Shown here one piece after another: positions 34,849 through 43,563 of a stretch of 64,000 nucleotides of DNA. The stretch spans positions 207,619-271,618 of the forward strand of contig DASXES010000110.1 in NCBI GenBank assembly GCA_036489975.1, in the 5' to 3' direction. Position 1 is the stretch's first letter. Each line of letters opens with the position of its first letter. Position numbers and translations under genes: made by a program. The notes below the pieces were generated by a model. The model did not search any database. It was not told the DNA's origin and saw only the letters and a program-made list of their open reading frames with translations. The DNA is from Roseiarcus sp036489975 (GTDB lineage Bacteria > Pseudomonadota > Alphaproteobacteria > Rhizobiales > Beijerinckiaceae).

Positions 34849-37332
34849 TTAAACTATCGGCGTGAATGGAGCGTTCCAGATTTCTTTTGCGTACTCGGCG
34901 ATTGTGCGGTCGGAAGAGAACCAGCCGACATTGGCGGTGTTGAGAATGCTCGAGCGCATCCACCGATTGCGGTCACGCCAGGCCTCGTCGATCTTCATCT
35001 GCGCCGCCCAATAAGCGTCGAAGTCGGCGCAAATCATAAAATAATCGTGATGGGTCAGCATATCGACAAGACCGCGATACCGTGCGGCGTCGTCGGTCGA
35101 GAACACGCCGGAGCCGATTTCGTCGAGCGCCTCGCGCAGGATCGGGGAAGCCGCGATCCATTCGGTAGAGTCGATACCCTTGGCGCGCGCGGCTTCGACC
35201 TCGGGGGCGGTCAGGCCGAAAATAAAGATGTTGTCGTCGCCAACCATATCGCGCATTTCGACATTCGCCCCGTCGAGAGTGCCCACGGTGAGCGCGCCGT
35301 TAAGCGCCATCTTCATATTGCCGGTGCCGGAGGCTTCCATGCCGGCGGTCGAGATCTGTTCCGACAAGTCGGCGGCCGGCATGATGATCTCGGCCAGGGA
35401 GACGTTATAGTTGGGCAGGAACACGACCTTCAAGAGGCCGCGCACGGTCGGATCCGAATTGACGACTTTGGCGACGTCGATGGCGAGCTTGATGATGAGC
35501 TTCGCCTGCGTGTAGCTCGCCGCCGCCTTACCCGAGAAGATCTTGACCCGGGGCGCGAAGTCGATGGTCGGGTTGGCGCGGATGGCGTTGTAGCGCGCGA
35601 CCGTCTCGAGAATATTGAGCAGCTGGCGCTTATACTCGTGGATGCGTTTGACCTGCACGTCGAACATCGCCTCCGGGTCGACGCGCAGGTTGAGCTGGTC
35701 GGTGATGACGCGCGCAAGCGCGGCCTTGCGTTTGCGGCGGGCTTGAGCCACGCGCTCCTGCAGTGAAGAGTCGTCCGCATGCGCCACAAAGCCTTTTAGC
35801 GCATGATAGTCGTCAAGCCCGCGCTCGCCGAGAGTCGAGCGAATAATGTCGGCCAGGTCCGGATTGCATTCCATGAGCCAGCGGCGAAACGTGATGCCGT
35901 TGGTCTTGTTGGTGATGCGGCCGGGATAGACCGAATTGAGCGAATGAAACACGGTCTTGCGCATCAAATCGGTGTGCAGCGCCGAAACCCCGTTGATCTT
36001 GTGCGAACCGATAAAGGCGAGGTTCCCCATTCTCACCCGGCGCCCGGCGTGTTCGTCGATGAGCGAGATGCCGGCGAGCAGGCTCGCATCGACGAACCCG
36101 CGCCGTCGCGCGCTGTCGAGATGCGCCGCATTGATGAGGTAGATAATCTGCATGTGGCGCGGCAGCACGCGCTCCATCAACGGCACTGGCCAGGTTTCAA
36201 GCGCCTCCGGCAGCAGAGTGTGGTTCGTGTAGGAGAATGTCGCCTGGGTGATCGACCAGGCGTCGTCCCAGTCGACCTTGTTGAGGTCGACGAGGATGCG
36301 CATGAGTTCGGAGATGCCGATCGCTGGATGGGTGTCGTTGAGCTGGACGGCGGCGTGCTCGCCGAGCGTGCGCACATCGCCCCATTGCTTGATGTGGCGG
36401 CGAATGAGATCGAGCAACGAAGCTGAAGTGAAGAAATATTCCTGTCGGAGTCGCAATTCCTGGCCGGCCGGAGTCGCGTCGCTGGGATAGAGAACCTTGG
36501 AGATCGCCTCGGCCCGGACCGTCGCGGAGAACGCGCCGACATAGTCGCCGGCGTTGAAGGCGTCGAGCTTCAACGGGTCGGTCGCCCGCGCCGACCACAA
36601 GCGCAGCGTATTGACGTGGCGGCCACGCCAGCCGACCATCGGCGTATCGTAGGCGACCGCCTCCACCGTCTCAGCCGGATGCCACACATGGCTGGTGCGC
36701 TCGTCGCTCTCGACCATTTCGACCCAACCGCCGAACCCGATCGCGTAATTGTATTCGGGGCGGACGAACTCCCACGGATTGCCGTTGACGAGCCAGTCCT
36801 CGGGCGTTTCCTGTTGCCAGCCGCCGCGAATGATCTGGCGAAACAAACCATTGTCGTAGCGGATGCCGTAGCCGTGCGCGGCGATCGACAACGTCGCCAT
36901 GCTGTCCATGAAACACGCGGCGAGGCGGCCGAGGCCGCCGTTGCCGAGCGCCGCATCGGGCTCGATCTTGCGCAAGTCCGTCAGACTGACGCCGAGTTCG
37001 TCGAGCGCCTCCGCCATTGGCTCCGCGACGCAGAGATTGGTCAGGGCGTCGAACAGTAGTCGCCCGATCAGAAATTCGAGCGAGAGATAATAGACCCGCT
37101 TGCGCCCGTCGATGTAGACGCCGTTTAGCGATTCCAGCCAGCGGCCGACGATGATGTCGCGGGTGGCGAACGTGACCGCAAGAAACCAATCGTGCGGCGT
37201 GGCGCGGCTCGGCGCCTTGCCGACGGCGTAAGTCAGTTTCGCCAGGACCGCCGCTTTGAGCTCCGCTGCGGAATAGGGACGCATCTCGGCCGCTTCCGGC
37301 GCGGGTTTGTCAGTGGTGACAAGCTCGTCCAT
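34849..37332 (-). CDS. glgP: Glycogen/starch/alpha-glucan phosphorylase
   Basis: An 827-residue GT35 phosphorylase that releases glucose-1-phosphate from alpha-glucan. Conserved blocks: SLEFLIGRLL, PDAALGNGGLGRLAACFMDS, YGIRYDNGLFRQ, QLNDTHPAIGISELMRIL, KTNGITFRRWL, and the PLP site EASGTGNMKMALNGALTVG, with the pyridoxal lysine at about 674. The length is normal. It is the first gene of the glycogen operon, and its promoter should lie in the 121 bases before 37454, where I see no clear hexamers. Having it with glgC/glgA suggests coordinated cycling of the polymer. Confidence 0.97.
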   Translation of the reverse strand: MDELVTTDKPAPEAAEMRPYSAAELKAAVLAKLTYAVGKAPSRATPHDWFLAVTFATRDIIVGRWLESLNGVYIDGRKRVYYLSLEFLIGRLLFDALTNLCVAEPMAEALDELGVSLTDLRKIEPDAALGNGGLGRLAACFMDSMATLSIAAHGYGIRYDNGLFRQIIRGGWQQETPEDWLVNGNPWEFVRPEYNYAIGFGGWVEMVESDERTSHVWHPAETVEAVAYDTPMVGWRGRHVNTLRLWSARATDPLKLDAFNAGDYVGAFSATVRAEAISKVLYPSDATPAGQELRLRQEYFFTSASLLDLIRRHIKQWGDVRTLGEHAAVQLNDTHPAIGISELMRILVDLNKVDWDDAWSITQATFSYTNHTLLPEALETWPVPLMERVLPRHMQIIYLINAAHLDSARRRGFVDASLLAGISLIDEHAGRRVRMGNLAFIGSHKINGVSALHTDLMRKTVFHSLNSVYPGRITNKTNGITFRRWLMECNPDLADIIRSTLGERGLDDYHALKGFVAHADDSSLQERVAQARRKRKAALARVITDQLNLRVDPEAMFDVQVKRIHEYKRQLLNILETVARYNAIRANPTIDFAPRVKIFSGKAAASYTQAKLIIKLAIDVAKVVNSDPTVRGLLKVVFLPNYNVSLAEIIMPAADLSEQISTAGMEASGTGNMKMALNGALTVGTLDGANVEMRDMVGDDNIFIFGLTAPEVEAARAKGIDSTEWIAASPILREALDEIGSGVFSTDDAARYRGLVDMLTHHDYFMICADFDAYWAAQMKIDEAWRDRNRWMRSSILNTANVGWFSSDRTIAEYAKEIWNAPFTPIV

Positions 37333-37453
37333 GAAACGCCCGGCCTCACTTCTGCGGCGCCCCCAGGCTGCCGATCCGCTGGAATGTTAAACACGCAGCG
37401 CTGGGCGGCACAATCTCCATCGGAGCCTGCCGGCCTTTGGCCGGGCTGTCCGG

Positions 37454-38116
37454 TCACGGATTCGGGCTCGTCTCCGGGGCGGAACCGGTCGGCGGTTTCG
37501 CCCCGCGAATTTGCGCTTGAATGGCGTTGAGCTCGGCGGTCGCAGAGTTGATCTGGCCCTGCAACGCTTCGAACTGCTTCTGCGCCGAGGCGGTCTGGCC
37601 CTGAGCGTCCGCGAGAGCCTTGCGCGTGGCGTCGGCCTCGCTCTGCAGGCGCGCCTGCTCGGTTGTGAGGGCCTGATCCTGGCTCTGCAGCGCCGCCGCG
37701 CGGTCGCTTTCGTCCTTGAGCCTCGCGTCGACGGCTTGCAGGTCGCGGGCTTTGGCGCCCGCCTCCTCCTGCGCGCCGGAAATGGCCAGTTTGGCGTCGC
37801 TGATCTGTTTGGTCAGGTCCGCGAGTTCATTTTGCGCCGAGGCCCTCGCGGCAGTCGCCTCGGAAAGCGACTTCTCGGCGTCAGCCGCCTGCTTCTTCAA
37901 ATCAGCGGCGACGCCAGCCGCCTTTTGCAGGTTTTGCAGATCCGAGGCCAGGGATTCGCGCGCCCGTTCGGCGGCCGTCAACTGCTCGGTCAATCGAGAC
38001 TGGGTCTGCCCGCCCTGCCACCACATAAAGCCGGCGACCAGCCAGCCCAGGGCCGCCAGGACCGCCAGCGCCAGAGACTTTGCTCGATGCGACGATTCGT
38101 CGCTCTCATCCGCCAT
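37454..38116 (-). CDS. Single-pass membrane protein with long coiled coil
   Basis: A 220-residue protein with a short cytoplasmic N-terminus, one transmembrane helix (SLALAVLAALGWLVAGFMWW, about 14-33) and then about 160 residues of continuous Ala/Gln/Glu/Lys heptads predicted as coiled coil, ending in a Pro/Ser-rich tail. No enzymatic motif. Such proteins often scaffold envelope complexes, but this is only a guess from architecture. It precedes glgP by 121 bases on the same strand and is divergent from the cox operon. Confidence 0.75.
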   Translation of the reverse strand: MADESDESSHRAKSLALAVLAALGWLVAGFMWWQGGQTQSRLTEQLTAAERARESLASDLQNLQKAAGVAADLKKQAADAEKSLSEATAARASAQNELADLTKQISDAKLAISGAQEEAGAKARDLQAVDARLKDESDRAAALQSQDQALTTEQARLQSEADATRKALADAQGQTASAQKQFEALQGQINSATAELNAIQAQIRGAKPPTGSAPETSPNP

Positions 38117-38322
38117 GACGCGTCTCTTTGAGGCCTCGAGGGCGACGGCCTCGAGCCAGATGGCCTGCCTGCATATTGCGAGCAGCGAGGCGGCCAGCCA
38201 AGCACAAAATTATCAAGCTGGGGCAGTCTCGCGCGTTGATCGGCTCCGGTTAAGGCGAAAAACGCGACAGCGACCGCGGCGCGGTCGACATGGCGGCGGA
38301 GCGAGTGACAAGAATTTTTCAT

Positions 38323-38352
38323 TTGTCAACGAGTTGGCGCGCCGTCTATTGT
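38323..38352 (+). promoter_or_regulatory. Probable promoter of the cox operon
   Basis: TTGTCA (38323-38328), an 18-base spacer and TATTGT (38347-38352), 85 bases upstream of the coxB ATG, in the 321-base divergent region before the oxidase genes. The remainder of that region (38117-38322) shows no other recognisable element. Confidence 0.5.
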
Positions 38353-38437
38353 TGCGCTGCGTCGGAATCGAGGGTGCGCGGCGCGATGCGGTCGTTTGTG
38401 CTAACGACACGGGTAAATGCGAAGGAGACGGGTCGTT

Positions 38438-39292
38438 ATGCGCCTACGCTCAAACGCGATCAGGGCGGGCCTCGCGTCGCTCGTAGCGGCGCTTGCCGTG
38501 TCGGGAGCGGGCGCGCAGCTGCTTGGCGCGCCCCATGACGGGGGGATCGGCTTTCTGCCGGCCAACAGCCAGATCGCCGACGACATGTTCTGGTTCCACA
38601 ACTGGATCCTGCTTCCGGTGACGATTGGCATTTCGCTTCTGGTGCTGGCGCTCATCGTCTATATTGTCTGGCGTTTCAACGAGACCGCGAACCCGGTGCC
38701 CTCGCGGCGGACGCATCACGCGGGAATCGAGATCATCTGGACGGTCACCCCCGCGCTCCTGCTCGTCTTCATCGCGGTTCCGTCGTTCCGCCTGCTCGCG
38801 GACCAGCTCATCATTCCCGTTCCGGACCTGACGCTGAAGGTGACGGCGTCGCAGTGGCATTGGAACTACGGCTACCCGAAATCCGTGGGCGGCTTTGCGT
38901 TCGATTCGCTCTATGTCGAGGATAAGGACCTCAAACCCGGCCAGCCGCGCATCATCACCGCAGACAATCCGATGGTTGTTCCGGTCGGCAAGGTGATCGA
39001 AGTCGACGTGACTTCGCAGGATGTCATTCACTCGTTCTCGGTGCCGTCGTTCGGCGTCAAGATCGATGCGGTTCCGGGCCGTCTTAACAAATCCTGGTTC
39101 AAGGCCGACCACGTGGGCATGTTCTACGGACAGTGCTCGAACATCTGTGGCATTGACCACGCCTTCATGCCGATCAATGTCCGGGTGGTCAGCCAAACGG
39201 ACTACGAGGCTTGGCTCGGCCAGGCCAAGAAGGAATATTCGGTCCTCGACCAGGTCGACGTCGCGGCGGCGCCGTTCGTCCCTCATCCCTAG
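38438..39292 (+). CDS. coxB: Cytochrome c oxidase subunit II
   Basis: A 284-residue subunit II of an aa3-type oxidase. It has a signal peptide (to about residue 27), two transmembrane helices (about 58-79 and 98-118) and a periplasmic cupredoxin domain. CuA ligands are His198 (DVIHSF), Cys233 and Cys237 (CSNIC), His241 and Met244. The residue between the cysteines that is glutamate in most oxidases (CSEIC/CSELC), and whose carboxylate binds the Mg/Mn site, is Asn235 here. The usual aromatic WYW motif reads QWHWNYGYP. The ATG at 38438 has AAGGAG upstream; an ATG at 38417 is less likely. Divergence from the standard sequence suggests a secondary oxidase. Confidence 0.95.
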   Translation: MRLRSNAIRAGLASLVAALAVSGAGAQLLGAPHDGGIGFLPANSQIADDMFWFHNWILLPVTIGISLLVLALIVYIVWRFNETANPVPSRRTHHAGIEIIWTVTPALLLVFIAVPSFRLLADQLIIPVPDLTLKVTASQWHWNYGYPKSVGGFAFDSLYVEDKDLKPGQPRIITADNPMVVPVGKVIEVDVTSQDVIHSFSVPSFGVKIDAVPGRLNKSWFKADHVGMFYGQCSNICGIDHAFMPINVRVVSQTDYEAWLGQAKKEYSVLDQVDVAAAPFVPHP

Positions 39293-39340
39293 TCGGCGCG
39301 GCCCTAGTCCAGCCGATCAGCACCACCGGAGTCGTTAGAC

Positions 39341-41062
39341 ATGGCGTCCGTCACCGATTTTTCTCATCACGATGTCGATGCTCATCATGAGCACGAGCAC
39401 CACATCCCGACTGGGTGGCGGCGGTACCTCTTTTCCACCAACCATAAGGACATTGGGACGCTTTATCTAATCTTCGCCATTATTTGCGGCCTCGTCGGCA
39501 TGTTGCTGTCGATCCTGATCCGCGCTGAGCTGATGTCGCCGGGGGTGCAGGTTTTCCCGTTGATCTCCGCGATTATGACCGGCGACGGCTCGGCTGACGC
39601 GGCCAAGAATATGTACAACGTGTTCTTCAGCAGTCATGCCCTCATCATGATCTTTTTCATGGTGATGCCGGCGATGATGGGGGGATTCGGCAACTGGATG
39701 GTGCCGCTCATGATTGGCGCGCCGGACATGGCGTTTCCCAGGCTGAACAACATGTCGTTCTGGCTTCTGGTGGCGTCGTTCCTTCTTCTCATGTGCTCCA
39801 TGTTTGCCGAAGGCTCGCCGGGCATGCATGGCTTCGGCGGCGGCTGGGTGCTCTATCCGCCGATGTCCAGCGACGTGGGAACGCCCGGTCCGGCTGCGGA
39901 CTTCGTCATCCTGTCGATGCATCTGGCCGGCGCGTCCTCGATCCTGGGCGCGATCAATTTCATCGCTACGATCTTCAACATGCGCGCGCCCGGCATGACC
40001 ATGTTCCGCATGCCGCTGTTCCCATGGTCGGTGCTGCTGACGGCGTTCCTGCTCCTTCTGTCGCTGCCCGTGCTGGCCGGCGCGCTCACCATGCTGCTGA
40101 CGGACCGCAACTTCCACACCACCTTCTTCGAGCCGGCCGGTGGCGGCGATCCGATCCTGTTCCAGCACCTGTTCTGGTTCTTCGCCCATCCCGAGGTCTA
40201 CATCCTGATCATCCCGGGCTTCGGGATGATCAGCCAGGTCGTGGCGACGTTCTCGAAGAAGCCAATCTTTGGTTATGTCGGCATGGTCTACGCGATGCTG
40301 GCCATCGCCTTTCTAGGCTTCGCGGTGTGGGCGCACCACATGTTCACAACCGGCCTGTCGCTCAACGCCCAGCGCTATTTCGTGTTCGCCACCATGGTGA
40401 TCGCGGTGCCAACGGGGGTGAAGGTGTTCTCCTGGCTGGCGACGATGTGGGGCGGCTCGATTTCGCTCAGGCCGCCAATGCTGTGGGCGATCGGCTTCAT
40501 CTTCGTCTTCACTGTCGGGGGCGTCACCGGCGTCGTGCTCGCCAACGCGGCGATCGACCGCTATCTGCACGACACCTACTACGTCGTTGCGCATTTTCAT
40601 TACGTGATGTCGCTCGGGGCGGTGTTCTCGATCTTCGCCGGCTTCTACTACTGGTTCCCGAAGATGACCGGCTATCTCTACGACGAGAGGCTGGCGAAAT
40701 GGCACTTCTGGGTGTCCTTCGTCGGCATCAACCTCGCCTTTTTTCCCCAGCATTTCCTTGGCTTCCAGGGAATGCCCCGGCGAGTCGTCGACTATACCGA
40801 AGCCTATGCTTTCTGGAACATGGTGTCGTCGATCGGAGCCTTTATTGGTGGCGCGGGCACGCTGATATTCCTCTACGTCCTCTATGACGCGTTCAAGGTG
40901 AAGCGCGTCGCCGGCAACAATCCGTGGGGAGCCGGAGCTACGACGCTCGAGTGGCAATTGCCTTCCCCGCCGCCGTTCCACACCTGGGAAGAGCCGCCGC
41001 ACATTCTTGGCGACGAGCACGATCATGCGCCGGCCGTTATGGGGCACGGGAGCGCGGCGTGA
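39341..41062 (+). CDS. coxA: Cytochrome c oxidase subunit I
   Basis: A 573-residue, 12-helix heme-copper oxidase subunit I of the A1 type. Visible functional residues: NHKDIGTLYL in helix 1, APDMAFPRLNN with the D-channel aspartate and asparagine, AHPEVYI with the proton-relay glutamate and cross-linked tyrosine, WAHHMFTTG (CuB histidines), TGVKVFSWLATMWGG (K-channel lysine), and VVAHFHYVMS (heme ligands). The N-terminus is histidine-rich (DVDAHHEHEHH), as is the C-terminal tail. Its stop overlaps the ctaG GTG start by 4 bases. ctaB, which often lies between the two genes in this order, is absent. Confidence 0.97.
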   Translation: MASVTDFSHHDVDAHHEHEHHIPTGWRRYLFSTNHKDIGTLYLIFAIICGLVGMLLSILIRAELMSPGVQVFPLISAIMTGDGSADAAKNMYNVFFSSHALIMIFFMVMPAMMGGFGNWMVPLMIGAPDMAFPRLNNMSFWLLVASFLLLMCSMFAEGSPGMHGFGGGWVLYPPMSSDVGTPGPAADFVILSMHLAGASSILGAINFIATIFNMRAPGMTMFRMPLFPWSVLLTAFLLLLSLPVLAGALTMLLTDRNFHTTFFEPAGGGDPILFQHLFWFFAHPEVYILIIPGFGMISQVVATFSKKPIFGYVGMVYAMLAIAFLGFAVWAHHMFTTGLSLNAQRYFVFATMVIAVPTGVKVFSWLATMWGGSISLRPPMLWAIGFIFVFTVGGVTGVVLANAAIDRYLHDTYYVVAHFHYVMSLGAVFSIFAGFYYWFPKMTGYLYDERLAKWHFWVSFVGINLAFFPQHFLGFQGMPRRVVDYTEAYAFWNMVSSIGAFIGGAGTLIFLYVLYDAFKVKRVAGNNPWGAGATTLEWQLPSPPPFHTWEEPPHILGDEHDHAPAVMGHGSAA

Positions 41063-41682
41063 CCCCTTCGGGCGATCACGACGGCCGCGCGGTCTCGGTC
41101 GGCGGCCGTACGGGACGCAACAATCGCCTGATTGGCGTGGGGGCGATCGCGTTCGCGGTGGGCATGGTTGGGCTCACCTACGCCGCGGCGCCCTTCTACT
41201 CCGCCTTCTGCCGTGCGACCGGCTACGAGGGCACGCCGCAGCGGGTGACGGCCAACACGGACACGGAGGGCCATCGGGTCTTGCGGGTCGGATTCGACGC
41301 CAATGTCGCCCCGGGCCTCGACTGGAGCTTCGAGCCGGAGAGCGAGTCGGTGCGGCTGCGCACGGGCAAGACCGTCACCGTCTTTTTCCGGGCGCGCAAC
41401 CTGGGCGACCGCCCGGCTGAGGCCCGCGCCACTTTCAACGTGACCCCGGAAGTCTCCGGGTCGTATTTCGACAAGATCTCGTGCTTCTGCTTCACGACGC
41501 AGCATCTCGGCCCGCATGAGAGCGCGGAGTGGCCGGTGGTGTTCTTCCTCGATCCATCGCTTGAGAAGGACGAATCGATGGCCAGAATCGATTCGATCAC
41601 TCTATCCTACACGCTGTTCGCCTCGCCGCCCGAGAAGCCGGCGCCGGGGCGCACGGCCGACCGCGCCGGGCCCGCGGGCTAA
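41059..41682 (+). CDS. ctaG: Cytochrome c oxidase assembly protein CtaG/COX11
   Basis: A 207-residue COX11-type copper chaperone that delivers copper to the CuB site. It has one N-terminal membrane anchor (LIGVGAIAFAVGMVGLTYAA) followed by PFYSAFCRATGYEGT and the copper-binding CFCFTTQHLGPHE. The start is a GTG at 41059 that forms a GTGA overlap with the coxA stop. The frame is also open upstream inside coxA, but that part is out-of-frame coxA sequence. It is followed after 19 bases by coxC. Confidence 0.95.
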   Translation: MTPSGDHDGRAVSVGGRTGRNNRLIGVGAIAFAVGMVGLTYAAAPFYSAFCRATGYEGTPQRVTANTDTEGHRVLRVGFDANVAPGLDWSFEPESESVRLRTGKTVTVFFRARNLGDRPAEARATFNVTPEVSGSYFDKISCFCFTTQHLGPHESAEWPVVFFLDPSLEKDESMARIDSITLSYTLFASPPEKPAPGRTADRAGPAG

Positions 41683-41701
41683 TCATGAACGGGAGAAGGT
41701 A

Positions 41702-42544
41702 ATGACCGACGCCGCGATTCCGGACCGGCCGGGTTTTCATCTCGTCGATCCGAGTCCGTGGCCTATCGTCGGCGCGGCCTTCGCGTTCCTGACGGCCTTC
41801 GGCCTCATATTGTTCATGCACGGGCTCAGTTTGGGGCCGGGAATTCTGGCCATAGGCGTCGCGGGCATCCTGTTCACGATGGCGGGCTGGTGGCGCGATG
41901 TCGTGGTCGAAGCTCAAGGCGGCTACCACAATATTATCGTGCGCCACGGCCTGACGCTGGGCATGATCCTGTTCATCGCCTCGGAGGTCATGTTCTTCGT
42001 CGCGTGGTTCTGGGCGTTTTTCTGGAACGCGCTCAATCCTTCCGATCCGCAGACCTACGGGCTCCTCAATTTCAGCGGCGGAATCTGGCCGCCGAAGGGA
42101 ATGGAAGTCATTAATCCGCTCGCGCTGCCGCTCATGAATACGTTCGTGCTGCTCACGTCGAGCGCCGCGGTCAACGTTGCCCATGATGAGCTGCGCGGGG
42201 GAAACCGGCGGCTGTTCAAGATCTTTCTTGCGATCGGCATCGCCCTCGGCGTGCTGTTCGCGTTCACCCAAGCCTACGAGTACATCCACGCGCCGTTCAG
42301 CTTCAAGAATTCGATCTACGGCGCGACCTTCTTCATGGCGACGGGGTTTCACGGCGCACACGTCATCATCGGCGTGATTTTCCTCTTTGTCTGCCTGATG
42401 CGCGCCTTGAGAGGCCAGTTCACGCCGCGGCACCATGTCGGGTTCCAGTTCGCGGCTTGGTACTGGCATTTCGTTGACGTCGTCTGGCTGTTCCTGTTCG
42501 CCTGCATCTACATCTGGGGATCCTGGGGAGGGGCGTTCGAGTAG
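41702..42544 (+). CDS. coxC: Cytochrome c oxidase subunit III
   Basis: A 280-residue subunit III with seven transmembrane helices. Conserved parts are RPGFHLVDPSPWPIVGA at the N-terminus, IASEVMFFVAWFWAFFWNAL, FMATGFHGAHVIIGVIFLF and the C-terminal AAWYWHFVDVVWLFLFACIY. GGGAGAAGG before the ATG supports the start. It is the last gene of the four-gene cluster coxB-coxA-ctaG-coxC. The DUF983 and surf1 genes that often follow it in Rhizobiales are not here. Confidence 0.97.
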   Translation: MTDAAIPDRPGFHLVDPSPWPIVGAAFAFLTAFGLILFMHGLSLGPGILAIGVAGILFTMAGWWRDVVVEAQGGYHNIIVRHGLTLGMILFIASEVMFFVAWFWAFFWNALNPSDPQTYGLLNFSGGIWPPKGMEVINPLALPLMNTFVLLTSSAAVNVAHDELRGGNRRLFKIFLAIGIALGVLFAFTQAYEYIHAPFSFKNSIYGATFFMATGFHGAHVIIGVIFLFVCLMRALRGQFTPRHHVGFQFAAWYWHFVDVVWLFLFACIYIWGSWGGAFE

Positions 42545-42612
42545 TCGGCGCGGCAGGCAGTCAACGTTCAAAATCGGGACGGCGGCGCCGGTCATCGTAC
42601 CAGAGCCCCGAA

Positions 42613-43038
42613 ATGACAGAGCCGCTTGAAAATGTCCGGGTCGGAACGACCGGCCAGCACGCGCTTGTAGTCACGCGCGAAGTGACCGTCGGCGCCCATA
42701 TCGACGGCATGCCATTCGTCCTGGGCACGCCGATGATGATCCTGGCGATGGAGACCGCCGCTGCAGCCGCCGCGGCGCCGCATCTGCCGGACGGGTGGGC
42801 GACGGTTGGCAGCGAGGTCAATGTCCGCCATCTCGCGCCGACGCCCATGGGGCGGACCCTGACCGCGACGGCGCGCGTCGTTGAGGTCTCTGCCCGCAGC
42901 CTCTTGTTTGTCCTCGAGGCGCATGACGGGGTCCGGAAGGTCGGCGACGGGACGCATCGACGTGGCGTGGTCAACCTCGAGAGCTTCGCCAAGCGCCTCG
43001 CCGCTGACGGAGACCCCAGCGGCAGGCGCGGCGGGTAG
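42613..43038 (+). CDS. FlK-like hot-dog thioesterase
   Basis: A 141-residue hot-dog fold protein related to fluoroacetyl-CoA thioesterase FlK. The FlK catalytic triad is conserved in spacing: Thr39 (VLGTPMM), Glu47 (LAMETAA) and His73 (VNVRHLAPTPMG), matching Thr42/Glu50/His76 as I recall that enzyme. The lid phenylalanine of FlK appears to be methionine (Met33), so fluoroacetyl-CoA specificity should not be assumed; most homologues are acyl-CoA thioesterases of unknown substrate. It begins 68 bases after coxC. Confidence 0.82.
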   Translation: MTEPLENVRVGTTGQHALVVTREVTVGAHIDGMPFVLGTPMMILAMETAAAAAAAPHLPDGWATVGSEVNVRHLAPTPMGRTLTATARVVEVSARSLLFVLEAHDGVRKVGDGTHRRGVVNLESFAKRLAADGDPSGRRGG

Positions 43039-43179
43039 GCCTTGCCGGTCGGGCGCGCGGAGGGCGATGCGCGGCTTCTCGCGGGCTCATCTGTCGCTCG
43101 CGAGTTCCCGCCCAGATCTGCTATGAAGGGGCGCGAAGCACCGATCGCCGCAAAGGCCGGGAAGGAGAGGGAGCGGCCC

Positions 43180-43539
43180 ATGTTGCAGCAAGTCGAGCAC
43201 GCGCCGGCGCAGACCCTTGCTTTGCGCGCGAGCGGCACGGTCGCGGCTCAGGAGGTCGAGGCGGCGATCGACGCCGCCATGGGCGCGGCCGCGACCGGCC
43301 TCGTCATAGTCATCGATCCGGATTTCGCCGGCGATTTCGCCGAATTGGCGCGCGGACTTTCCAGCGCCGCGCTGGCTCACAGGTCGCTGGTCAAGCTCGC
43401 GGTCGTTGTCGATCCGGAACAGATCGACGGGGCCACCCTCAACAGCTTTGAGGCTTCGCCCGTCCGCATTCGCCAGTTCGCGCATGCCCACGAGAGCGGC
43501 GCGCTCGAATGGGCGGCGGCGGCTCGCCGGGGAGAGTAG
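43180..43539 (+). CDS. SpoIIAA/STAS-like small protein
   Basis: A 119-residue protein whose pattern (LALRASGTVAAQEVEAAID, then VIVIDPDFAGDFAELARG, LVKLAVVVDPE) fits the SpoIIAA-like/STAS fold found in small lipid- or anti-sigma-associated proteins. The ATG at 43180 is preferred because GAAGGAGAGGGAG lies just upstream; the frame is open from 43042. Function unknown. It follows the thioesterase gene on the same strand and is convergent with the SDR gene. Confidence 0.65.
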   Translation: MLQQVEHAPAQTLALRASGTVAAQEVEAAIDAAMGAAATGLVIVIDPDFAGDFAELARGLSSAALAHRSLVKLAVVVDPEQIDGATLNSFEASPVRIRQFAHAHESGALEWAAAARRGE

Positions 43540-43563
43540 GGCCTTCGACTCGAGCTCAGAGCC

